From DATEPR01 sp036273855 (lineage in GTDB: Bacteria; Actinomycetota; Actinomycetes; Mycobacteriales; Pseudonocardiaceae), in assembly GCA_036273855.1 (NCBI GenBank), contig DASUGU010000049.1:248001-312000 (forward strand): a stretch of 64,000 nucleotides of DNA, written 5' to 3'. How positions within the stretch are numbered: the first letter of the stretch is position 1; each line of letters opens with the position of its first letter. A program made the position numbers and the translations under genes. Positions 39,924 to 47,440 of the stretch are shown piece after piece. The notes under the pieces were generated by a model. That model saw only the letters and a program-made list of their open reading frames with translations, made no database searches and was not told the DNA's origin.

Positions 39924-41893
39924 CGACTGCTCGGCTCGTATAGGGCAGACAAGGCATCGTCCAACTTCGCGGCCTCCACTGTATGTACTGGCAGGCTGGT
40001 CCGAAATTCGCGTACACGAGTAGCGATTCGCTCGCTACCGTAGGCTCGTGCGGTGTCCAGCGCAGCCATCGCCAGATCGCAACCACCCGTAAGATCACCA
40101 GACCGCGCCAGCACGTGCGCATGTTCGATCTGTGCCAGGGCACGCGGTTTGGGAGTGGTGAGCGCTGGTGCGGCAGCCTGGTAAGCCGCCGTCGCGGAGC
40201 GAACGTTTCCCATTCTTCCGAAAGCGCTGGCTTGATAGCGTGCGACCTTGGCGCCGTCGAATTTGAATACCCACGGCCAACACAGTTCTGGCCCCTCTCG
40301 CTCCACGAGAGCTTCAGCGAGCCGAAGTGATCCGATCGCCTGTTCTGGGTCGCCAAGTGCGGCGTGGGCCGTGGCGCACAGCGATTCGATCCAGGCGCGT
40401 GCGGCGTTCGGGGTCGTCTGGTCAAGCAGGTTAGACGCGCGCCTGATGATTTTCAGGCCAGCCCCTGGATTGCCCGTTTCGACGGCGAAGTGCCCGAGGC
40501 TGGCGGTCATGTACGAGACAAGCAAGGGGTGGTGCGCCCGTTCCGCACAGCGGATCGCGTCGGCGTATCGACGACGGGCTGTTGCCGTGTCTCCACGATC
40601 AACGGCAAGCCATGCCGCCAAGCCCGCGATCTCGGACATGACTTGGTATGCAAAGGCGGTCGGCGTGCGCTGTTGCACAATGTGCGACGCAAGGCGTAGA
40701 TGCGCCTCGACTGCGGGCGCGAGCTGATCGGATGGAACGGCCGACTCCATACGTCGGTAGTGAGCAGTCGGGCCAGACAAAATTTCAGCCAAGTCGAGAT
40801 TCGGGGAGTTCGGTACGACCTGTGCGAGCAATGCCCCGGCGCCGACTCCTAGAGTCGTTTTAAGAAAGTCTTTTCGATTCACTGATTCAACCGTAACCAA
40901 TTCAAAGTCTTGTCGCTCCTGCTGGAGTTTACTATGCTCGATGATACTCGCTTGGAGCGGTGATCGACCGCGTCGATGTTCATCGAATCCGAGTTCGACG
41001 TCTGATGTGGCGCCGAGTACATGACGCAGGCCAGAACGGTAGGGCGCGCTGGGCCAACGAACTGTGCCACGTTCCAGTTTCGCGATGTAGTGCCCGTCGA
41101 GGGCGTAGCGGACTTTCGTCGTGTTCCACAGCCAGGCGCAGACCGCTTCGGCCAATTCGTCGCGGCTGAGACAGTCACCTGGCGCGAGTCGTGAGGGTGT
41201 TCGTTCCCTCACGGCCCTCAATTTCTGGTTCGGTTCGGTCCGCCGTGTGCCGTTGTCAACGGTTGAAACGCCATCCAGTGTCGGTGTCGCTCGCAGTCGA
41301 CTCTGCCCGGGGAGGTTGAACCACAGCCTGTCTTGGGGCAGGTGGAGGATCGCGGCCCACTCTTGAAGGAGTTCGAGGTTCTGTTCTGCCTTGCCGTTTT
41401 CCTGCCGACTCATCTGGTTTTGGGTCAGGCCGAGCCACCGGCCAAGGTTCTCTTGCGTCAACGGCCTGGCGAACATGCCGAGAAAGTAAGGATGAGCCCG
41501 ATACGCCCGGAAAACCCGACCGATATGCCAACTCTCGAACGCGGACAGCAACTCAGCGTTGTCGAAAAACTCATCCTCGAACTGGGGAGGCTGGTCAAGC
41601 TGACCGTGCTGGACCCGCCGACAGGCACCGCACAGATTCTCGGTGTTGTCGGCCGCGAGCACTTTCCCACACTTCTCGCAGCATGGTTTCGCCAGGAAAC
41701 CGACCAACTGATCGGTGGTGATGTCCAGTTCTTGCGCGAGGCGCGGCCACGTCAGCGGCATCGGGTCCAACGTTCCGCGCTCCCACCGGCGAACAGTCGA
41801 GGGCTCGACACTCAGCGCGTGCGCCAGGCTTTCCAGCGTGTGGCCCTGCCGTTTACGCGCGTCGACCAAACCACTTCGTACGCGGGCGACCAC
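39920..41893 (-). CDS. Triple-HTH, zinc-ribbon, TPR regulator
   Basis: The product has 657 residues from GTG 41893, after GGAGGTG. Domain order: XRE HTH 1-67 (HTLESLAHALSVEPSTVRRW), zinc ribbon Cys72/Cys75-Cys88/Cys91, second XRE-like HTH about 125-197 (TQENLGRWLGLTQNQMSRQE), third HTH about 235-305 (LSRDELAEAVCAWLWNT, YIAKLERG), a short hydrophobic stretch (TTLGVGAGALLAQVV), then TPR-like helices 380-640 (for example ALGDPEQAIGSLRLAEALVE). The C-terminal plan resembles quorum or signal-peptide-sensing XRE-TPR regulators. It is co-transcribed with the SLOG gene, and two GCTAGC palindromes lie upstream. Confidence 0.8.
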   Translation of the reverse strand: MVARVRSGLVDARKRQGHTLESLAHALSVEPSTVRRWERGTLDPMPLTWPRLAQELDITTDQLVGFLAKPCCEKCGKVLAADNTENLCGACRRVQHGQLDQPPQFEDEFFDNAELLSAFESWHIGRVFRAYRAHPYFLGMFARPLTQENLGRWLGLTQNQMSRQENGKAEQNLELLQEWAAILHLPQDRLWFNLPGQSRLRATPTLDGVSTVDNGTRRTEPNQKLRAVRERTPSRLAPGDCLSRDELAEAVCAWLWNTTKVRYALDGHYIAKLERGTVRWPSAPYRSGLRHVLGATSDVELGFDEHRRGRSPLQASIIEHSKLQQERQDFELVTVESVNRKDFLKTTLGVGAGALLAQVVPNSPNLDLAEILSGPTAHYRRMESAVPSDQLAPAVEAHLRLASHIVQQRTPTAFAYQVMSEIAGLAAWLAVDRGDTATARRRYADAIRCAERAHHPLLVSYMTASLGHFAVETGNPGAGLKIIRRASNLLDQTTPNAARAWIESLCATAHAALGDPEQAIGSLRLAEALVEREGPELCWPWVFKFDGAKVARYQASAFGRMGNVRSATAAYQAAAPALTTPKPRALAQIEHAHVLARSGDLTGGCDLAMAALDTARAYGSERIATRVREFRTSLPVHTVEAAKLDDALSALYEPSSR

Positions 41894-42006
41894 GTGGCAC
41901 CTCCACGTCAGGGCGCTACCGTCACGCCAACCAACCGATCAGGTCACCCAGTGTAGCGCCGCAGGTCAGAGACCTGAACCGGCCAATACGGAACAACCGG
42001 GCCTCG

Positions 42007-42054
42007 CCGCTAGCGCTAGCGGCTCGCACTGCTAGCGCTAGCACCACCGCTAGC
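42007..42054. promoter_or_regulatory. GCTAGC palindromic operators upstream of the triple-HTH gene
   Basis: Two perfect palindromes, CCGCTAGCGCTAGCGG (42007-42022) and TGCTAGCGCTAGCA (42030-42043), are followed by a half-site CGCTAGC (42048-42054) and a GGTTAGC direct pair near 42080. They lie 114-161 bp upstream of the regulator start and are probable binding sites for it. Confidence 0.6.
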
Positions 42055-42155
42055 ACCTAAAACCGGCCTCGACCTGGCGGTTAGCGGTTAGCAGTCACGA
42101 ACGGCAGCCCGCAGAGAAGGCTGGATGAGCGGTCCTACGCACCCCCTTCCCTATT

Positions 42156-42214
42156 CGTGACGTGTTTCGTGACAGCCCGTGCTACGGTTCCCGTAGGTCA
42201 CGAAACACGTCACG
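42156..42214. repeat. 18-bp perfect inverted repeat with nested hairpin
   Basis: CGTGACGTGTTTCGTGAC (42156-42173) is mirrored by GTCACGAAACACGTCACG (42197-42214). The 23-base loop holds a second perfect hairpin CTACGG-TTC-CCGTAG. It lies 14 bp upstream of the zinc-ribbon gene start and could be an operator, an origin or a recombination site. Confidence 0.75.
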
Positions 42215-42227
42215 GAAAGCAGGTGGC

Positions 42228-42959
42228 ATGGTGCTGTGCTCCGGCTGCGGCCAGCCCTTGACCACCCGGTCCCAGCGTGGGCGACCGGCCCGCTACCACG
42301 GTGCGACGTGCCGACAACGTGCCCGTCGTGCCCGCCTGGCCACCGACCAGCACGCGACGCTCGGGACGCTGACAGCCCTGGAGACAGCGGTCCGCGAGTT
42401 GCGTCACGCCCTCCTGACCAATCAGGACACCAGCCCGGCACGCAGCCGGATCGCCACCGCTACCGCCGAACTGACCCGGCAGTTCACCGATGGACCAGTC
42501 CCCACGTCACCCGACCAGTCGTACGTCACGGAAAGCGTCATGGAACCGGCGCCGCTGGTGCCGGTCACCGTGTCCCGCCCGGTCCCGACTACCACCGACG
42601 AGCCGGCCGACCCGATCCACGAGTCACCGGCGCGGGTGGTCAAGACCGTCGATCTGGCCGAGCGGATCGGGCCGGGCTGGACGCTGGTCCAACACGAGGG
42701 CGAGGCGGACGCGGCCCTGTGGCACGTCCACCACGACGGCAACGCCGTGGGCACGATCCGCCGCGCCTACGACCTGGCCACGAACACACGTGGCTGGGAA
42801 GCCCGTACGGCGCGGTTCGACCAGGTTCGGGCCGTGGGCTCGTTCGCGGCCAGTCGCCGCACTGAGCGCCTGTGGCGCACCCGCGACAGCGCCGCCGCTG
42901 GTATCGCGGCACACGCCACGCCGACCCGCGCCGCCCGTAGGCGCCGACGCCCGCGATGA
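42228..42959 (+). CDS. Zinc-ribbon mobile-element protein
   Basis: The product has 243 residues from ATG 42228 (AGGTGG upstream). The N-terminus is a zinc-finger-like motif: LCSGCGQPLTTRSQRGRPAR, then YHGATCRQRARRAR. This kind is common in small proteins of actinobacterial integrative elements and was probably derived from DNA-binding recombination factors. A helical segment (TALETAVRELRHALL) follows, then a linker. The C-terminal domain has GPGWTLVQHEGEADAALWHV and HDGNAVGTIRRAY, a beta-rich module of unknown function. Expression must cross the large palindrome at 42156-42214. Confidence 0.6.
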   Translation: MVLCSGCGQPLTTRSQRGRPARYHGATCRQRARRARLATDQHATLGTLTALETAVRELRHALLTNQDTSPARSRIATATAELTRQFTDGPVPTSPDQSYVTESVMEPAPLVPVTVSRPVPTTTDEPADPIHESPARVVKTVDLAERIGPGWTLVQHEGEADAALWHVHHDGNAVGTIRRAYDLATNTRGWEARTARFDQVRAVGSFAASRRTERLWRTRDSAAAGIAAHATPTRAARRRRRPR

Positions 42960-43231
42960 ACCCGTCCCAGCCGCAGCCGCCCGACCAGCGCGAACATCCT
43001 CGGGACGGGTTGGACAGGTTCCCGCCGAACCCGTCCAACCCGTCCAGAAACACCCCTGAGAGCGGCGACGCCGACCCGATGCACGTGTCCGGCGACCCGT
43101 CCCAGTGCGTTCGCGAACTGGCCGCACCCGGCACCACGGCGCCCGTCGTGGGACCGGCCTCGTGGGCCACGCTGCGCCGACGCGGCCGGCGAACCCGTCG
43201 CGACGGATCGAACCAGGTAGGCGTCACATGA
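42956..43231 (+). CDS. Small hypothetical protein
   Basis: The product has 91 residues, ATG 42956 overlapping the previous stop by 4 bp, so translation is coupled. It is rich in Pro, Asn and Arg (RFPPNPSNPSRNTPESGD; ATLRRRGRRTRRDGS) with a basic C-terminus. No known domain. Its stop is followed within 12 bp by the iteron-like repeat region. Confidence 0.5.
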   Translation: MNPSQPQPPDQREHPRDGLDRFPPNPSNPSRNTPESGDADPMHVSGDPSQCVRELAAPGTTAPVVGPASWATLRRRGRRTRRDGSNQVGVT

Positions 43232-43242
43232 AGATCAACTGG

Positions 43243-43352
43243 CCGTCACACCCGTCACAGACCCTGTGACGGGTACACAAGGCCGTGACCAGCTAAAACG
43301 TGAGCTGTGACGGGTGTGACGGGTCCGCGTGAACCCGTCACACCCGTCACAG
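43243..43352. repeat. Iteron-like GTGACGGGT repeats with 20-bp inverted repeat
   Basis: CTGTGACGGGTGTGACGGGT (43305-43324) is perfectly mirrored at 43333-43352 across the 8-base spacer CCGCGTGA. Additional copies lie at 43244-43260 (CGTCACACCCGTCACAG) and 43264-43274 (CTGTGACGGGT). The array lies 590 bp upstream of integrase B. It could be a replication origin, partition site or operator. Confidence 0.7.
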
Positions 43353-43495
43353 ACAGCCCACGATCAGTGGTTCTCGACTTGACAGCCAGGCCGTCACGGT
43401 TCGCACTGACAGATGGATCAGCGTTCTCGCTGGTCTGACGGCACCTGCCACCGTTCGCGGGGTGGGTGTCGTGGTCGCCTGGAGAGGGAGCCCAG

Positions 43496-43702
43496 TTGGA
43501 TCATGATTCCCTGATCCCGCTACCTCGCGTCAGCCCGGAATCCGGGCCTGTGCGGGTGGTGGGTGTGGAGTCGGAACCGCTGACCGCCGAACAGGAAACC
43601 GCCGCTGTCAGGGCGTTGTCCCGGTTGATCGCCGCATGGATGGTCAACCGCACAACACCCGAGCTGTCCACAGCGGACGATCCTGTCACGCGCATCGCCT
43701 GA
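43496..43702 (+). CDS. Small hypothetical protein
   Basis: The product has 68 residues from TTG 43496, preceded by GGAGAGGGAG. It contains one amphipathic helix (EQETAAVRALSRLIAAWMV) and flanking disordered parts. Such tiny proteins commonly precede serine integrases on actinobacterial elements and may act as excisionase-type factors. That is only positional inference. Confidence 0.5.
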   Translation: MDHDSLIPLPRVSPESGPVRVVGVESEPLTAEQETAAVRALSRLIAAWMVNRTTPELSTADDPVTRIA

Positions 43703-43937
43703 ACTGCGATTCGCGTGATCAAACCCCGATTCTCGGGGTGGGATTCGGTGGGCGCCCGGGAAGGGAGATGAACGCGGGGTGGTGTCGCGTCCGCGCGGCA
43801 CCACCCCCATTCACGCCAACGGGTGACACCCTGCGAAACGGGCCGTGACCAGGGAAGACCTGGTAGGCTCCACCATGATCGGCTGATTTCCAGCGCCTCA
43901 GCGGAACATAAAATCGCCATTTCAGGGGGACGCGACA

Positions 43938-45632
43938 ATGGGTAAGCCTCGGACCGCGAAGAAGGCCGCCGCCGCGATCATCCCGGCCGGTGACGTGCGG
44001 GTCGGTGTCTACGAGCGACGCTCCACCGACGAGGAACACCAGCCCTACTCGATCGAAGCACAGGACACCAGCCTGACCGCCTACGTCGCCTCCCAGCCCG
44101 GATGGCGGCTGGTCAAGCGGTTCACCGACGACGCCTCCGGCGCCACCACCAACCGGCCTGGCCTGCAACAGGCACTCAAGGCCGCGCGCCTGGGTCTGAT
44201 CGACGTGCTGCTCGTGTATCGGGTGGACCGGTTCTCCCGCCGCCTGCGCGACCTGGTTGACCTGCTCGACCAGCTCACCGAGTCCGGGGTCGCGTTCCGC
44301 TCCGCGACCGAGCCGATCGACACCTCCACCCCGATGGGCCGGTTGCTGCTGCAGCTGCTGGGTATGTTCGCCGAGTTCGAACGTGAAGTGATCATCGACC
44401 GGGTGATCGGCGGGATGGAACGCAAAGCCGCCGGTGGCCGCTGGGCAGGCGGTTCCCGCCCCTGCGGGTACACCCCGCACCCGGACACGGCCGTGTTGCA
44501 GGTCGCGTCCGAGGAAGCGCCGATCATCCGCGCGATCTTCAGCGGCTACGCCGACGAACGCATCGGCGCCCGTGCGATCGCCAACCGCCTGAACCAGCGC
44601 GGCTACCGGACCGTGGCGGGTGGACCGTGGTCGGCGCACCAGGTGTTGCGGGTGCTGGTCAACCGGGTCTATATCGGAGAGATCACCTTCCGCGAGGTCG
44701 TGGTACCGAACGCGCACGAGCCGATCATCGACGTGGAGACTTTCGAAGTGGCGCAACGGATTCTGGCCGCACGCGGCGAGGACCACACCCGCCGCGCCTC
44801 CAACGCCTCCGAGTACCTGTTCACCGGCAAACTGCGCTGCCCCGACTGCGACAAGGCCATGATCGGCACCGCCGCCACCGGCCGCTCCAAGACCTACCGC
44901 TACTACACCTGCTTCACCCGCGCCCGCTACGGCACCGCCGAATGCTCCGCGCCTCGCCTCAACGCCGAGGACACCGACCAGGCCGTGCTCGCCGCCATGC
45001 GCGAGTTCTATGCCCACCACACCGACCTGATCGCCCAAGCCGTCGCCGACACCCGCGAGTTCTACCTCGCCGGCCACGCCGAGCGGATCGCCGAACGCGA
45101 CATGATCACCAGCGAACTCGCCAAGACCAACGCCAAGGTCGAGCGGTACTTCACCGCGTTCGAGAACGAAACGATGGACGAGGACACCGCCGCACCCCGC
45201 GTGGCGAAGCTCAGCGCACAGATCAAGCAACTCCGGCAACGCCGCGACGAACTCACCGAAGAACTCGACGGCGAACCCACCATGCCCGAACCCGCCGAAC
45301 TCGCCGAGATCGTCGCCCACATCGACCAGGTACTCAGCCGCAACCAACCCGCTCAGACCAAGACCCTCATCGACGCGCTCGTCAGCCAGGTCAAGATCGT
45401 CGGGCCGAACCAGGTCATCCCCATGTTCCGAATCCCCCAGCGCAACCACAGCCACGAGAACGCCGACAGCGAAACGGGCGCGTCGGGGGACTCAGTGATC
45501 CCGCTACGCGCCCGTGACCAGGCACATACCTCGGTTCGCACAATGTGTCAGGTGGTGGAGCTGAGGGGAATCGAACCCCTGACCTTCTCGATGCGAACGA
45601 GACGCGCTACCAACTGCGCTACAGCCCCATGA
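43938..45632 (+). CDS. Large serine integrase B, reading into tRNA-Ala
   Basis: The product has 564 residues from ATG 43938, after GGGGGACGCG. The catalytic domain has VRVGVYERRSTDEE (nucleophile Ser), YSIEAQDTSLTAYVASQPGW, IDVLLVYRVDRFSRR and GRLLLQLLGMFAEFEREV. The recombinase domain has GGRWAGGSRPCGYTPH and VLRVLVNRVYIGEI. A zinc ribbon (LRCPDCDK, YYTCFTRARYGTAECSAP) and a coiled coil (about 385-450) follow. The final 26 residues (from VVELRGIEPLTFS) are antisense translation of the tRNA-Ala gene, so the present C-terminus is made by integration. It is the likely integrase of the outer island. Confidence 0.93.
   Translation: MGKPRTAKKAAAAIIPAGDVRVGVYERRSTDEEHQPYSIEAQDTSLTAYVASQPGWRLVKRFTDDASGATTNRPGLQQALKAARLGLIDVLLVYRVDRFSRRLRDLVDLLDQLTESGVAFRSATEPIDTSTPMGRLLLQLLGMFAEFEREVIIDRVIGGMERKAAGGRWAGGSRPCGYTPHPDTAVLQVASEEAPIIRAIFSGYADERIGARAIANRLNQRGYRTVAGGPWSAHQVLRVLVNRVYIGEITFREVVVPNAHEPIIDVETFEVAQRILAARGEDHTRRASNASEYLFTGKLRCPDCDKAMIGTAATGRSKTYRYYTCFTRARYGTAECSAPRLNAEDTDQAVLAAMREFYAHHTDLIAQAVADTREFYLAGHAERIAERDMITSELAKTNAKVERYFTAFENETMDEDTAAPRVAKLSAQIKQLRQRRDELTEELDGEPTMPEPAELAEIVAHIDQVLSRNQPAQTKTLIDALVSQVKIVGPNQVIPMFRIPQRNHSHENADSETGASGDSVIPLRARDQAHTSVRTMCQVVELRGIEPLTFSMRTRRATNCATAP
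45553..45628 (-). tRNA. tRNA-Ala (anticodon CGC)
   Basis: On the minus strand: acceptor GGGGCTG pairs with CAGCTCC, including the G3-U70 wobble that identifies alanine tRNAs. The D arm is GCGC/GCGC, the anticodon stem TCTCG/CGAGA with loop TTCGCAT (anticodon CGC), and the T arm AGGGG-TTCGATT-CCCCT. CCA is encoded (45553-45555). Its 3' end faces the island, so it is the probable attB/attR site. Confidence 0.95.
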
Positions 45633-45686
45633 GTGCAGCGGAAGCATAGCAGCCAGGTGCCATGCTCCCGCGCACCCCCTGAGTGG

Positions 45687-46523
45687 CTACTCGCCCACCG
45701 CCCGCCGGTACGGCAGGGCGCCGGGCTCCTCGAGTTCGGCGAACACCGGGTCCTCGTCGTCCGTGTCGACCACCACCGTGCCGGGGTGGACATGCCTGGT
45801 CAGCGGCTGCCGCTGGGGCAGCACCGGCTCCGGTTCCGGCTCGACGACGTCCTCGTCGAGCAGGTCCTCGTCGGCCGGTCCGTGCGCGTCGTGCTCCGGT
45901 CGGGCGACCGGGCGATGGGCCGGGCGCGGTTGGGCGGCCAGGCGGGCGGCCCGCCGGTCGCGGATCTCCTCCTCGATCCGGACCTGCCGCCGCAGGTAGC
46001 CGAGGTAGGAGACCAGCGCGATGTCGACGACGGCGTGCACCCACCACAGCAGCGGCGACACCATCACCGCGAGCAGCGCGCTGACCACGGCCGCGAGCAG
46101 CGTGAGGACGACGATCCGCTGGCGGAACGTGTACCTGGCGCGCGCGGACATCGCCGCGGCCTCGGCGTCGTACCCGCCGCGGCCGGGCCGGAACGGCCTC
46201 GGTTCGCTCTGCGCGTACTCCTCGTAGTCGTCGTCGGATTCGTAGTCCGCGTCCGACTCGTAGTCGTCATAGTCCGCGTCGTAGTCCGATTCGACGTCGT
46301 AGTCGTCGTACTCGGGACCGTCGACCGCTCTGTCGACCTCTCCGGTGTCCGGCATGGTGGGCTCCCTCTCCGCCGTGCCGTGTACACCCCCGCTGCGCAC
46401 GACCCGGGCCGCGAGCGTGGAGTCCGCGGTCCTGGCCACCTCCTGGCGCCTGCGGGCGACGATCGGGACGAGGACCAGCAGCCACGCTCCGACCAGCGCG
46501 ACAATGATCAACGAGCTGGGCAT
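45687..46523 (-). CDS. glpR: GlpR/SepX-like membrane protein, receptor of gephyrin-like Glp
   Basis: ATG 46523 (MPSSLIIVALVGAW) begins directly with a membrane segment (residues 3-22), then VPIVARRRQEVART, characteristic of actinobacterial SepX/GlpR. An acidic Asp/Tyr-rich region (about 65-125) follows, then two hydrophobic helices (about 150-200). The C-terminus is acidic. In Corynebacterium GlpR is the membrane receptor of Glp at the septum. The order galU-glp-GNAT-glpR seen here is the conserved actinobacterial arrangement. It is the first chromosomal gene beyond the island. Confidence 0.8.
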   Translation of the reverse strand: MPSSLIIVALVGAWLLVLVPIVARRRQEVARTADSTLAARVVRSGGVHGTAEREPTMPDTGEVDRAVDGPEYDDYDVESDYDADYDDYESDADYESDDDYEEYAQSEPRPFRPGRGGYDAEAAAMSARARYTFRQRIVVLTLLAAVVSALLAVMVSPLLWWVHAVVDIALVSYLGYLRRQVRIEEEIRDRRAARLAAQPRPAHRPVARPEHDAHGPADEDLLDEDVVEPEPEPVLPQRQPLTRHVHPGTVVVDTDDEDPVFAELEEPGALPYRRAVGE

Positions 46524-46671
46524 GCCCCCGTCACCTCCCCCTGTGTACACGCATGGCATGGTTGGTGCCGTCGCCACGCTAGTCACAACAGTCACACTGG
46601 TGTCGGAGCCACGCCGGAAGATCCGGCCGGAGCCTTACCACACGTGATAATCGCCCGAACGGGCGAACCGG

Positions 46672-47370
46672 TCACGGGATTCGGGCGCGCCCCTGTCCCA
46701 CCAAGCGGTTCACCAGCCCGGTGGGCGCGTCCTCCGTGGTCAACGCGAAGCAGTAGTGGTCCCGCCAGCCGCCCGCCACGTCCAGGTACCGGCGGAACAG
46801 CCCCTCCTGCTGAAACCCCAGCTTGGCCAGCACGCGGAGGCTGGGCGTGTTCTCCGGCCGGACCGTCGCCTCCAGCCGGTGCAGGCCGCCTTCGGCGAAG
46901 CAGTGGTCGACCAGCATGGCCACCGACGCGGTCGCGACACCGCCGCGCACCACGTGGCTGGCCACCCAGTAGCCGATCCACGCGGAGCACAGCGCGCCCC
47001 GCACGATGTTGCCCACCGTGACCTGCCCGACCACGTCCCCGTTCACGCAGATCATGAACGGCAGCGACTGCCCGCTGCGGGCCAGCGCGCGCAGCGCCCA
47101 CCACTGCGACGGCCACGCCAGCGTCCCGTTGCGGTCCTCCCACCGGCCGACGCCGCTGGGCTCCCAGTTCTCCAGATGGGCCTGGTCGCGCAGCCGGATC
47201 CGGCTCCACGCCGACGCGTCGAACAGGTGCGGCGGCCGCAGTTCGACCATGCCGGCGGGCACGGCCAGCGGGCCGAGCCGGGTCGGCCAGCCGGGGTGCC
47301 GGCCCGTGGAGGCGCCGAGTGACCAGCCGGCGTCACCTGCTCCGGCGGATAGTCCACGTTCGGCGGGCAC
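46672..47370 (-). CDS. rimJ: GNAT N-acetyltransferase, RimJ-like
   Basis: The product has about 232 residues; a start at 47250 (MVELRPPHLFDASAW) would give the usual family length. GNAT features: VELRPPHLFDASAWSRIRLRD, LPFMICVNGDVVGQVTVGNI, the acetyl-CoA loop RGGVATASVAMLVDHCF, and HRLEATVRPENTPSLRVLAKLG (in part), typical of RimJ/RimL Nalpha-acetyltransferases. It acetylates protein N-termini in known members. It lies between glp and glpR, as in other actinobacteria. Confidence 0.85.
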   Translation of the reverse strand: MPAERGLSAGAGDAGWSLGASTGRHPGWPTRLGPLAVPAGMVELRPPHLFDASAWSRIRLRDQAHLENWEPSGVGRWEDRNGTLAWPSQWWALRALARSGQSLPFMICVNGDVVGQVTVGNIVRGALCSAWIGYWVASHVVRGGVATASVAMLVDHCFAEGGLHRLEATVRPENTPSLRVLAKLGFQQEGLFRRYLDVAGGWRDHYCFALTTEDAPTGLVNRLVGQGRARIP

Positions 47371-47440
47371 TGCGGCGCTCCCTCAGATCTGCGTTCCGGG
47401 ATGCCACGAACATATCCGGCGTGTCACCCGCCGCGACCGG

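Noticed and set aside
43719..45455. 578-residue open frame antisense to integrase B
   Set aside because: It is a third-position-GC shadow; sequence is Gly/Val/Asp-rich without domain features, while the plus strand encodes a complete recombinase.
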